Both the position numbers and the translations under genes were made by a program. From contig CAMCTE010000024.1 of the NCBI GenBank assembly GCA_945878385.1, positions 1 through 20,693 of the forward strand: a stretch of 20,693 nucleotides of DNA, written 5' to 3'. This DNA is from Azohydromonas lata NBRC 102462. GTDB taxonomy: Bacteria > Pseudomonadota > Gammaproteobacteria > Burkholderiales > Burkholderiaceae_C. Below are positions 13,854-20,693 of this stretch, piece by piece (position 1 is the stretch's first letter; every line of letters begins with the position of its first letter). Below the pieces are notes generated by a model. It saw nothing but the letters and a program-made list of their open reading frames with translations. It made no database searches and was not told where the DNA came from.

Positions 13854-14357
13854 ATGGCCTCGATCAATAAAGTCATTCTCATCGGCAATCTTGGCCGCGA
13901 CCCCGAAGTGCGCTACACGCCCAGTGGTTCGGCGGTGTGCAATGTCAGCATCGCCACCACCCGCAACTGGAAGAGCAAGGACAGCGGCGAGCGCGTGGAA
14001 GAAACCGAATGGCACCGTGTGGTGTTCTATGACCGTCTGGCAGAAATCGCCGGCGAATACCTCAAGAAGGGCCGCCCCGTGTATGTCGAAGGCCGCCTGA
14101 AGACCCGCAAGTGGCAAGACAAGGACGGCAAGGACACCTACACCACCGAAATCGTGGCCGAACAGATGCAGATGCTGGGCGGCCGTGAAGGCGGCGGCAT
14201 GGGCGGTGGCGGCGGCAGCGGTGGTATGGGCGATGAAGAGGGCTACACGCCTGCGCGCCGCGAGGCGCCCGCCGCGCGCCCGGCAGCCGGTGCGGCCAAG
14301 CCCGCGCCTGCGTCCAAGGGTTCGCTGGCGGATATGGACGACGACATTCCGTTCTGA
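13854..14357 (+). CDS. ssb: Single-stranded DNA-binding protein
   Basis: SSB coats single-stranded DNA as a tetramer during replication, recombination and repair and recruits partner proteins through its C-terminal tail. The 167-residue protein has the OB-fold domain at residues 1-110 (MASINKVILIGNLGRDPEVR, then RNWKSKDSGERVEETEWHRV, then YVEGRLKTRKWQDKDG), a flexible linker with a Gly-rich part (about 115-130) and an Ala/Pro part, and the acidic tail MDDDIPF. ATG 13854 follows CGGAG (13843-13847) at 6 nt. The tail is complete, so interaction with RecQ, encoded divergently next door, is expected from family knowledge. The first in-frame upstream start lies far outside the conserved domain. 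Confidence 0.97.
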   Translation: MASINKVILIGNLGRDPEVRYTPSGSAVCNVSIATTRNWKSKDSGERVEETEWHRVVFYDRLAEIAGEYLKKGRPVYVEGRLKTRKWQDKDGKDTYTTEIVAEQMQMLGGREGGGMGGGGGSGGMGDEEGYTPARREAPAARPAAGAAKPAPASKGSLADMDDDIPF

Positions 14358-14407
14358 GCGTTCACAGGCTGGCAGGCTGGCGCAGCGGGGAATCACAAGG
14401 CCATCGC

Positions 14408-15361
14408 GTGTTGGGTATCCGTCGCACACTGATCAGTAGTGGTCTGGCGTTGGCCCTGCCACTGCACTTCACACCCTCTTGCGCACAAGCCCGGTCCATG
14501 CCCCTGCCGCAAGTCGAGATCGGAACGCTCGAGCGTTGGGCTGATCTGCCCTCGCGCCACATCACGCCGCGCCCTGTGGATGTGTGGGTGCCCCCGGGCC
14601 TGCAGCCAGGCCAGCCTTACCGGGTGCTGTTCATGCACGACGGGCAGATGCTCTTCGACGCGCGCACCACCTGGAACCGCCAGGCCTGGAATGCCCACCG
14701 GGCCGTACATGCGCTGATGCAGTCGGGCAGCTGGTTGCCCACGGTGGTGCTGGGCATCTGGAATCGGGAAGGCCGGCGATACGCCGAATATTTCCCCGAA
14801 AAAGCCCTGGCGCTGGCCCCGGCGGCTGCGCGTGAGAGCTACACGCGGGTCGAGGCGCAGGGCCAGCCCGAGGCCGACGCCTACCTGCGCTTCATCGTGG
14901 AAGAACTGCTGCCCCGAGTGGAAGCCCGCTGGGGGCCGCGTACGGCAAACACCGGCGTGATGGTGGCCGGCGCCAGCATGGGCGGCCTGATATCCCTGTA
15001 CGCCTTGTGCGAATACCCGCAGGTGTTCTCCGGTGCGGCTTGCTTGTCCACCCACTGGGTGTCGGTGGCGTCCAGCCGCAGTGAATTCGACAAGCGCAAC
15101 CAAGACCTGTCCCTGGCCTTCCTGGCCTATCTGAAGCAGCAGCTGCCCCGTGCCGGGCGGCACCGCATCTGGGCCGACCGCGGGGACGATGCACTCGACT
15201 CGCTCTATGAGCCCGGGCTGCGCCAATTCGAGGCGCTGCTGCGGGAACGCGGCTACGGCGAACAAGACGGCACGGCCCGCGTGTTCGAAGGCACCGGCCA
15301 CAACGAGGCCGATTGGTCGCGCCGTTTCGGGCAGGCCCTGGCCTTCATCGGCCGCGCCTGA
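14408..15361 (+). CDS. Secreted alpha/beta hydrolase, putative esterase (Fes/esterase D type)
   Basis: An exported 317-residue alpha/beta hydrolase of the putative esterase family (PF00756-like), which includes enterochelin esterase, S-formylglutathione hydrolase and related carboxylesterases; the substrate is unknown. The N-terminus is a Sec signal (RR, hydrophobic LISSGLALALPLHF, likely cleavage after SCAQA, residue 28). The Cys at 25 lies in TPSC, which is not a good lipobox. Active-site features are YRVLFMHDGQ (oxyanion region), the nucleophile S190 in VAGASMGGLISLYA, an acidic cluster DRGDDALD (about 257-264, likely acid) and H298 in GTGHNEADW. The start is GTG 14408, with TTG 14411 next to it; an ATG at 14498 would lose the signal peptide. 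It follows ssb by 50 bp on the same strand, without a visible terminator between, so cotranscription is possible. Confidence 0.85.
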   Translation: MLGIRRTLISSGLALALPLHFTPSCAQARSMPLPQVEIGTLERWADLPSRHITPRPVDVWVPPGLQPGQPYRVLFMHDGQMLFDARTTWNRQAWNAHRAVHALMQSGSWLPTVVLGIWNREGRRYAEYFPEKALALAPAAARESYTRVEAQGQPEADAYLRFIVEELLPRVEARWGPRTANTGVMVAGASMGGLISLYALCEYPQVFSGAACLSTHWVSVASSRSEFDKRNQDLSLAFLAYLKQQLPRAGRHRIWADRGDDALDSLYEPGLRQFEALLRERGYGEQDGTARVFEGTGHNEADWSRRFGQALAFIGRA

Positions 15362-15362
15362 A

Positions 15363-15378
15363 GCCTGCTGCCGCAGGC
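15363..15378. terminator. Hairpin just after the esterase gene, possible weak terminator
   Basis: GCCTGC (15363-15368) pairs with GCAGGC (15373-15378) around a TGCC loop, one base after the esterase stop. No T-tract follows on the plus strand, so intrinsic termination is doubtful; it may stabilise the transcript end. Confidence 0.3.
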
Positions 15379-15388
15379 AGCCGTTGCT

Positions 15389-15427
15389 ACCCGCCTTTAC
15401 CACCCGCCTTTACCACCCGCCTTTACC
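15389..15427. repeat. Three perfect 13-bp tandem repeats
   Basis: ACCCGCCTTTACC is repeated three times without mismatch or gap (15389-15401, 15402-15414, 15415-15427) in the 112-bp spacer between the convergent esterase and membrane protein genes. Perfect identity implies recent expansion, and copy number may vary among strains. Confidence 0.9.
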
Positions 15428-15473
15428 CTGGCTCTCACCGCCGGCAGTCACCCGCAGAGATCGCCAGCCCCAC

Positions 15474-15989
15474 TCAACGCCGACGTCGGGTGCTGCGAAA
15501 GCGCTTGACCCCGCGAGTGGATTCATCCGGCGCAGGAAAGGCCGCCATCACGCGGCGCACCCACCAGGAGGCGCCCCCCAAGAAGCCCACCGTCCACGCC
15601 AAAAACATCAGCGCGGAAAGCGACGCGGCGCGGGGGTCGATGCGCTCCGAGATGAACAGCGCCAACACCCCGACCAGGAACACGATCAGCATGGTGCCAA
15701 ACGCATCCAAGTAAGGCGCAAGCTTGTCCAAGCTCGGCCCCCGGCGCTCGCCAGTGAACCAGTACTCGGCATGCGGCAAGTTCACACCGCCCGAGGGCAT
15801 GCGGCGCAGCAGCCACATCACACCCGGGCCGGCCACCCAGGGCGTCACCGTCAACACCACCGACACCGCCCACAGCGAGGATCGTTCTCGCGCGAACTCC
15901 GGCAGGTCGGCGTATTCGGTCCAGGCCTGGCGCAACAGCACCAAGCCCACCACCCAAGTCACCAGAAACAAGCGGCGCTGGGCATTCAT
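15474..15989 (-). CDS. Small membrane protein of unknown function downstream of secF
   Basis: Not recognised as a named family. The 171-residue product has a weak hydrophobic stretch at 7-20 and clear hydrophobic segments at about 39-61, 95-114 and 122-145, with a very basic C-terminus (KRFRSTRRRR). The loop NLPHAEYWFTGERRGPSL between the second and third segments resembles a motif found in several uncharacterised proteobacterial membrane proteins (a P-x-x-YW pattern followed by ERR). ATG at 15987-15989 is the natural start, with a weak ribosome binding site. It lies 53 bp downstream of secF on the same strand with no terminator in between, so it may be cotranscribed with yajC-secD-secF. A role in secretion would be guilt by association only. 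Confidence 0.7.
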   Translation of the reverse strand: MNAQRRLFLVTWVVGLVLLRQAWTEYADLPEFARERSSLWAVSVVLTVTPWVAGPGVMWLLRRMPSGGVNLPHAEYWFTGERRGPSLDKLAPYLDAFGTMLIVFLVGVLALFISERIDPRAASLSALMFLAWTVGFLGGASWWVRRVMAAFPAPDESTRGVKRFRSTRRRR

Positions 15990-16042
15990 GGGCGTTCAGG
16001 TTTCAGCCCGGCGTTGCCCCAACCGACCACGCCGCGCGGCCG

Positions 16043-17143
16043 TTACACCACCGCACCCGCGTTGGGGTCGTTGGGGTCGTCGTTTTTCGTGGGCGTGCCC
16101 TTGATCAGGTCTTCACGCTGCACGCCCAGCCACATGGCGATGCCCGCGGCCACGAAGATCGACGAATAGATGCCAAACAGGATGCCGATGGTCAAGGCCA
16201 ACGCAAAGTAGAACAGCGTAGGCCCGCCAAAGATAAGCATGGACAGCACCATGATCTGCGTGCTGCCGTGGGTGATGACGGTGCGGCTGATGGTGGAAGT
16301 GATGGCGTTGTCGATCACCTGCGAAGTGGTGAGCTTGCGGTACTTGCGAAAGACCTCGCGGATCCGGTCGAAGATCACCACCGATTCATTCACCGAATAG
16401 CCCAGCACGGCCAGGATGGCCGCCAGCACCGGCAGCGAAAACTCCCACTGAAAGAAAGCAAAGAAGCCCAGGATGATGATCACATCGTGCAGGTTGGCGA
16501 TGATGCCGGCCACGCTGAACTTCCACTCGAAGCGCACGGCCAAGTACAGCATGATGCCCGCCACCGTGAACAGCATGGCCCACGCGCCATCGCGTGCCAG
16601 CTCAGAGCCCACGGCCGGGCCGATGAATTCGGTGCGACTGAGCCTGAGCGGCTCGGCATCGGCCGCCGACACGGCGACACCGCCCGTGCCCGATGCCGAT
16701 ACCGATGTACCGGTCGGCCCCGCCGCAGCCTGCACACAGGCCATGCGCGACACCTGCTCACCTTGCGGTGTGGTGTAGCTCTTGTTCTGCACGGTGCCGC
16801 CTTCGGCGCTGCACAAGGCTTCGAAGGTACGGGCTGACACTTCGCCTTGCTTCATCTCACCGCGCACCGGCAGGCGGATGAGCACATCGCGCGAGGTACC
16901 GAACTTCTGCACCTGCACTTCACCAAAGCCCAAGGCTTCCACCGCCTCGCGGGTCTTGTTGATGTCGGCAGGTTGGGCGTACTCCACCTCCATCACCGTG
17001 CCGCCGGTGAATTCAATCGACAGATGCAACCCGCGCGTGGCAATGAAGAACACCGCCGCAGCAAAGGTGAGAAAAGAAATGATGTTCAGCACCAGCGCGT
17101 GGCGCATGAACGGGATGTCGCGGCTGATTCGGAAGAATTCCAT
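16043..17143 (-). CDS. secF: Protein translocase subunit SecF
   Basis: SecF pairs with SecD to use the proton motive force to pull proteins through the SecYEG channel from the periplasmic side. The 366-residue protein has the first transmembrane segment (18-35), the periplasmic start with LSIEFTGGTVMEVEY (41-55), and the C-terminal five-helix block with AVRFEWKFSVAGIIANLHDV, LGYSVNESVVIFDRIRE (248-263) and the RTVITHGSTQIMV region. It is longer than the usual 310-320 residues. Much of the excess lies in the periplasmic region at about 97-165, which carries two cysteines (C111, C136) and a Ser/Gly/Ala-rich stretch. ATG at 17141-17143 follows GGAAGGA at good spacing. It starts 20 bp after the secD stop and ends the core operon. 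Confidence 0.96.
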   Translation of the reverse strand: MEFFRISRDIPFMRHALVLNIISFLTFAAAVFFIATRGLHLSIEFTGGTVMEVEYAQPADINKTREAVEALGFGEVQVQKFGTSRDVLIRLPVRGEMKQGEVSARTFEALCSAEGGTVQNKSYTTPQGEQVSRMACVQAAAGPTGTSVSASGTGGVAVSAADAEPLRLSRTEFIGPAVGSELARDGAWAMLFTVAGIMLYLAVRFEWKFSVAGIIANLHDVIIILGFFAFFQWEFSLPVLAAILAVLGYSVNESVVIFDRIREVFRKYRKLTTSQVIDNAITSTISRTVITHGSTQIMVLSMLIFGGPTLFYFALALTIGILFGIYSSIFVAAGIAMWLGVQREDLIKGTPTKNDDPNDPNAGAVV

Positions 17144-17163
17144 GTCGTATGTTCCTTCCGGGT

Positions 17164-19035
17164 TCAGACTTTGGGCTGGACCGGCGCATCAGCGCCCGCG
17201 GGCACCGCCGCCGGCTTCCACACCTGTCCGATGGACACGCCCTTCAACTTCTTCTGTCGGCCATACCAGAGGTTGACCAAGGCGCGCGAGAACACCACCG
17301 CCGAGAACATCGAGGTGAGAATGCCCAGGCAGTGCACCACTGCAAAGCCACGCACCGGCCCCGAGCCGAAGGCCAGCAGGGCCACGCCGGCGATCAGCGT
17401 GGTGACGTTCGAGTCCAGGATGGTGGCCCAGGCGCGTTCGTAGCCGGTAAAGATGGCCGACTGCGGCGGCACGCCGTTGCGCAATTCCTCGCGCACCCGT
17501 TCGTTGATCAGCACATTGGCGTCGATGGCCATGCCCAGTGTGAGCGCAATGGCCGCAATGCCCGGCAGCGTCAGCGTGGCCTGCAGCATCGACAGCACCG
17601 CCACCAGCAGCAGCAAGTTGAAGGCCAGCGCCAGCGTGGAGAACACGCCGAACAGCAGGTAATACACGCACATGAACAGCGCAATGGCGGCAAAGCCATA
17701 GATCACACTGTTGAAACCTTTGGCGATGTTTTCGGCGCCCAGGCTCGGGCCGATGGTGCGCTCTTCGATGATCTCCATGGGCGCGGCCAGTGCGCCCGCA
17801 CGCGTGAGCAGCGCGATGTCGGCAGTTTCCTGCGGTGTGAAGTTGCCGGTGATCTGGAAGGAGTTGCCAAACTCGCCTTGAATGGTGGCCACCGACACCG
17901 CTTCACCCTTGCCCTTTTCGTACAGCACGATGGCCATGGGCTTGCCCAGATTTTCGCGGGTGATGTTGCGCATGGCGCGGCCGGCGGCGTCATTCAGATT
18001 CACCGACACGGCCGGGCGCTGGTTCTGATCCAGCGTGGCCGAGGCCTTTTCAAGTTGTTCGCCGGTGGCGATCACCTCGCGCTTGAGAGAGACGGTGCGC
18101 TGCACGGTTTCACCGGGCGACAGTCGCACCGGCACGGTCTCGCTGCCGGTGCCGCCCTGGTCCACCAGCCGGAATTGCAGGGTGGCCGTGCGGCCGATGA
18201 TGTCCTTGGCGCGGGCGGTGTCCTGCACGCCGGGCAACTGCACCACCACGCGGTCGGCGCCCTGGCGTTGGATCACCGGTTCGGCCACACCCAGTTCGTT
18301 GACCCGTTTGTGCAGGGTTTCGATGTTCTGCTCCAAGGCCTGGCTGCCGATGTCGCCCATGGCCTTGGGGGTGAGCCTTGCCACCAGGCGCGTGCCTTCA
18401 GGCACCTTGTCGTCGGTCCAGCTGAAATTGGTCAAGCGGCTGGTCAGCAGGTCGCGGGCCGCATTCACCGAGGTCTCTTCGCTGATCACCACCGACAGGC
18501 CATCCCCATCGCGGGTCAGGCCGGTGAAGCGGATGCGCTTTTCACGGAGCGCGCCGCGCACCTCGGATTGGTAGGCGTCGAGTTGCTGCTTCACCGCCGC
18601 GCGCATGTCCACCTGCATCAGAAAATGCACACCGCCGCGCAGGTCCAGGCCCAGGTACATGGGCAGCGCCCGCACGGAAGCCAGCCAGGCCGGCGAGCGG
18701 CTCAGCAGGTTCAGCGCGACGATGTAGGAAGGATCGGCCGCATCCGGGTTGAGCGCGCGAGCAATCGCATCCTTGGCCTTGATCTGCGTGTCGGTGTCGG
18801 CAAAGCGCGCACGCACCGAAGCGCCGTCGAAGGTGACCCGGTCGGTCTTGATGGAGGCATCGTCCAACACCTTCTGCACCCGGTCGACCATGGTGAAGTC
18901 GACCTTCATGGTGACCTTGGCGCTGGAGACCTGCACGGCCGGCGCCTCGCCGAAGAAATTCGGCAGCGTGTACAGCACACCGATGACCAGCGCCACCAGG
19001 ATGAAGGCGTATTTCCAGAGAGGGTAGCGGTTCAT
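17164..19035 (-). CDS. secD: Protein translocase subunit SecD
   Basis: SecD is the larger half of the SecDF proton-driven export motor in the inner membrane. The 623-residue protein begins with the conserved RYPLWKYAFILVALVIGVLY membrane segment, then LGLDLRGGVHFLMQVD (DLRGG at 131-135), LGVAEPVIQRQGADRVVVQL and a large periplasmic part. The C-terminal membrane domain (about 440-610) has LGMAIDANVLINERVREEL and FAVVHCLGILTSMFSAVVFS. Length is normal for betaproteobacteria. ATG at 19033-19035 is preceded by an AAGGCG site. It lies 33 bp downstream of yajC and 20 bp upstream of secF on the minus strand, a tight operon. A long open frame on the opposite strand is a codon-register artefact. Confidence 0.97.
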   Translation of the reverse strand: MNRYPLWKYAFILVALVIGVLYTLPNFFGEAPAVQVSSAKVTMKVDFTMVDRVQKVLDDASIKTDRVTFDGASVRARFADTDTQIKAKDAIARALNPDAADPSYIVALNLLSRSPAWLASVRALPMYLGLDLRGGVHFLMQVDMRAAVKQQLDAYQSEVRGALREKRIRFTGLTRDGDGLSVVISEETSVNAARDLLTSRLTNFSWTDDKVPEGTRLVARLTPKAMGDIGSQALEQNIETLHKRVNELGVAEPVIQRQGADRVVVQLPGVQDTARAKDIIGRTATLQFRLVDQGGTGSETVPVRLSPGETVQRTVSLKREVIATGEQLEKASATLDQNQRPAVSVNLNDAAGRAMRNITRENLGKPMAIVLYEKGKGEAVSVATIQGEFGNSFQITGNFTPQETADIALLTRAGALAAPMEIIEERTIGPSLGAENIAKGFNSVIYGFAAIALFMCVYYLLFGVFSTLALAFNLLLLVAVLSMLQATLTLPGIAAIALTLGMAIDANVLINERVREELRNGVPPQSAIFTGYERAWATILDSNVTTLIAGVALLAFGSGPVRGFAVVHCLGILTSMFSAVVFSRALVNLWYGRQKKLKGVSIGQVWKPAAVPAGADAPVQPKV

Positions 19036-19068
19036 GGCGTGCGCCTTGTGGGCGGCCGTAGTTGTGGC

Positions 19069-19398
19069 TTACTTGATCGAGCCCTTGGGCAGTACTTGGG
19101 TCACAGCCTGGCGCTGGACCATCACTTCCACGCCGTTGGACACCTCGATGTGCAGATTGGATTCACCCACCTTGCTGATCTTGCCGTACAGGCCGCCAGC
19201 GGTCACCACTTCGTCACCCTTGGCCAGTGCGTCGACCATGGCCTTGTGCTCCTTCTGGCGCTTCATCTGCGGGCGGATCATGATGAAGTACAGCACGACG
19301 AACATCAGCACCAGTGGCAGCAGGCTCATCAGGCTGCTCTCGATGCCGCCTTGGGTGGCGGCGGGTGCGGTTTGGGCATAGGCCGTGGAAATGAACAT
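19069..19398 (-). CDS. yajC: Preprotein translocase accessory subunit YajC
   Basis: YajC is a small single-span inner-membrane protein that associates with SecDF. The 109-residue product has a short periplasmic N-terminus (FISTAYAQTAPAATQGG), one membrane segment (about 23-42, ending FIMIRPQMKRQKEHK, the family signature) and a cytoplasmic domain with LAKGDEVVTAGGLYGKI and an SNGVEVMVQRQAV strand. ATG at 19396-19398 is preceded by AAAGGA at 6 nt. It is first of the yajC-secD-secF genes in this window. tgt, often just upstream in proteobacteria, is absent; instead a divergent dehydrogenase begins about 105 bp away, so the operon promoter should lie in 19399-19503. Confidence 0.95.
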   Translation of the reverse strand: MFISTAYAQTAPAATQGGIESSLMSLLPLVLMFVVLYFIMIRPQMKRQKEHKAMVDALAKGDEVVTAGGLYGKISKVGESNLHIEVSNGVEVMVQRQAVTQVLPKGSIK

Positions 19399-19503
19399 GT
19401 CGATCCTTTGGACGCAAGCAAACCCTTGAGTTTAACTGGCGACCGGCAAGGGCATGATGGCCGTGCGGCGTTCGGGTTTTCACACCATGGCAGGATGACC
19501 CCC

Positions 19504-20247
19504 ATGAGCCAAGCCCCCCCGGACAGCCCGGGCCACCCATCCGCCCATACGATGTCCTCACTGCCCGAGGGTTACCGCGCCCTGGTGGTGGGTGCCGGCG
19601 GCGGCCTGGGCGCGGCGTTCTGCGACCGGCTGCGCGCCGACCCCCGGTGCGAGCAGGTGCTGGGCCTGGGGCGCCACAGCAACCCACCGCTTGAATTGAT
19701 GGACAGCGCCAGCGTGCAGGCCGCAGCGCTGCAGGCGGCCGGACAGGCGCCTTGGCACCTGTTGGTGGTGGCCAGCGGCATCCTGCACGGCCCGGGCCTG
19801 CGGCCCGAAAAGCGCCTGGCCGACCTGAACGCCGATGCGTTTCATCGGGTGCTGGCCATCAACACCGTAGGCCCGGCACTGGTGCTGCGGCACTTCGCCC
19901 CACTGATGGACCGGCAGCGCAGCCTGGTGGGGCTGCTGTCGGCCAAGGTGGGCAGCATCGGCGACAACCGCCTGGGTGGCTGGTACGCCTACCGGGCCTC
20001 CAAGGCCGCGCTGAACATGGTGGTGAAAACTGCCGCTATCGAAATGGCCCGCACACACAAGGGCCTGGTCATGGCGGCGCTGCACCCGGGCACGGTGCGC
20101 ACGGGGCTGTCTGATCCGTTCAACGGCCAGACCTTGGGCCGCGACCCTCAGGAAGCGGCCACGCAACTGTTGGCGGTGCTCGATGGACTGAAAGCCGAGG
20201 ACAGCGGCTGCTTTCGCGCCTACGACGACAGCGAACTGCCCTGGTGA
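19504..20247 (+). CDS. Short-chain dehydrogenase/reductase, C-factor (CsgA)-like
   Basis: A cytoplasmic NAD(P)-dependent oxidoreductase of the SDR superfamily; the substrate is unknown. The Rossmann nucleotide motif is ALVVGAGGGLGAAF, a variant of TGxxxGxG, followed by VVASGILHG, the structural Asn in AINTVGPALV, the catalytic Ser region LLSAKVGSIGDN, and the Tyr/Lys pair in YAYRASKAALNM. The ending HPGTVRTGLSDPFNG and FRAYDDSELPW matches the C-factor-like subgroup related to Myxococcus CsgA; function cannot be transferred from that name. ATG 19504 (247 residues) has AGGAT at 7 nt and is preferred. ATG 19495 is too close to that site, and ATG 19552 (231 residues) would also leave a complete domain. 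Divergent from yajC and convergent, with 7 bp between, with the last gene. Confidence 0.9.
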   Translation: MSQAPPDSPGHPSAHTMSSLPEGYRALVVGAGGGLGAAFCDRLRADPRCEQVLGLGRHSNPPLELMDSASVQAAALQAAGQAPWHLLVVASGILHGPGLRPEKRLADLNADAFHRVLAINTVGPALVLRHFAPLMDRQRSLVGLLSAKVGSIGDNRLGGWYAYRASKAALNMVVKTAAIEMARTHKGLVMAALHPGTVRTGLSDPFNGQTLGRDPQEAATQLLAVLDGLKAEDSGCFRAYDDSELPW

Positions 20248-20254
20248 GAAAGTT

Positions 20255-20693
20255 CTACAAGGGCCTGGGCGGCTGAGCGAACACTTCCAAGGGGTCCAAA
20301 CAGGCCAATAGCGGACGCGGCGCGTCATCCACACGCTGCATCAGGAAGCGCCGGATGCGCCAAGCAGGGTCCCACGGCCGCGTGGTGCCGCTCCACACGC
20401 CCTCGGGCACCACCTGAGCACCATGGGCACCCTGCCGCACCAGCACCACCACGGCTTCAAGCGCGTCAAACTGCGCCTGCAGGGCAAACCATGTGGGCGC
20501 GGCAGCTCCCGTGGACTTCAGCTCACCGGGACCGTCCTGCATGGGGGAAGCGTCTTGCACGGTCCATTCATCCACCCGCAGCACGCGGGCCGAACGGGAA
20601 TCGGGCGGGCTGAATTCACGCAGGGCCTCGATGGCGTCCGCCAGATGGGGCGTCGGTGTCACGCCCTGCGCCGGGTACCGCCTCACCGCGGAG
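20255..20693 (-). CDS. Unrecognised protein, 3' part only
   Basis: The frame is open to the right edge and ends with TAG at 20255-20257, giving at least 145 residues. A GTG at 20684-20686 is available, but the frame continues past it, so the true start may be outside the window. The sequence has no recognised domain, no membrane segment and no signal peptide. Visible features are an Ala/Glu helix (HLADAIEALREF), a hydrophobic strand (FDALEAVVVLVRQG) and a Trp/Arg-rich stretch (RPWDPAWRIRRFLMQRV). Base composition matches its neighbours. It is convergent with the dehydrogenase gene. That it is a real gene is inferred from a codon pattern like its neighbours and the tight convergent packing. 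Confidence 0.6.
   Translation of the reverse strand, partial: SAVRRYPAQGVTPTPHLADAIEALREFSPPDSRSARVLRVDEWTVQDASPMQDGPGELKSTGAAAPTWFALQAQFDALEAVVVLVRQGAHGAQVVPEGVWSGTTRPWDPAWRIRRFLMQRVDDAPRPLLACLDPLEVFAQPPRPL

Noticed and set aside
14480..14485. Lipobox in the esterase signal peptide.
   Set aside because: The residues before Cys25 are Thr-Pro-Ser, which do not fit the lipobox; an ordinary signal peptidase site (AQA) follows.
17149..19494. A very long open frame on the plus strand opposite yajC, secD and the start of secF, running into the dehydrogenase gene.
   Set aside because: It is codon-aligned with minus-strand secD and yajC, so it stays open simply because those genes avoid TTA, CTA and TCA. 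Its protein is His/Gln/Gly/Arg-rich without motifs. The real gene starts at about 19504.

Overview
The window looks like chromosome from a GC-rich betaproteobacterium, probably Burkholderiales and most likely Comamonadaceae. This is inferred from gene content and order (sucD, terC, pilA, pglL-type ligase, moaC, M48 peptidase, Lys/Ala/Pro-tailed SWIB protein, uvrA, ssb, yajC-secD-secF) and from the very low use of TTA, CTA and TCA codons. No tRNA, rRNA, CRISPR array, insertion sequence, phage gene or integration site was seen. Almost every gene is a recognisable core gene, so this reads as ordinary chromosome rather than an accessory island.

Layout. Bases 1-2624: the 3' part of sucD (succinyl-CoA synthetase alpha) with a strong terminator, a YjbE-type TerC membrane protein, and an orphan PP2C-type phosphatase. 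Bases 2625-4974: a type IV pilin gene (pilA), a terminator, and a pilin-glycosylation-type oligosaccharyltransferase (PglL/TfpO family) starting 15 nt after the T-tract. Bases 4975-7270: moaC on the minus strand, whose stop codon abuts that of the ligase, and a divergent secreted M48 (BepA/YfgC-like) metalloprotease. Bases 7271-8672: a 255-bp leader region, a SWIB-domain protein with a histone-H1-like repeat tail, a bidirectional terminator, and a dienelactone-hydrolase-family gene on the minus strand.

Bases 8673-14357 hold a DNA maintenance block: uvrA and recQ on the minus strand (recQ upstream in transcription order), with ssb diverging from recQ. Bases 14358-15361 carry a secreted alpha/beta esterase. 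Bases 15362-19398 contain a short repeat-bearing spacer, a small membrane protein of unknown function, and the Sec accessory operon yajC-secD-secF on the minus strand. Bases 19399-20693 hold a C-factor-like short-chain dehydrogenase and the 3' part of an unrecognised gene running off the right edge.

The genes fall into small functional sets: Sec export (YajC-SecD-SecF), envelope and pilus work (pilin, ligase, M48 protease), and DNA repair and replication (UvrA, RecQ, SSB with the C-terminal tail that typically recruits RecQ). No convincing new multi-gene system was found. The most unusual points are the pilA locus (forced 20-residue prepilin leader, clustered dyads upstream, a terminator tight against the ligase gene), a compound inverted repeat before the phosphatase, overlapping dyads before the SWIB gene, a 15-base sequence repeated after two different terminators, and a cysteine-bearing insertion in SecF.
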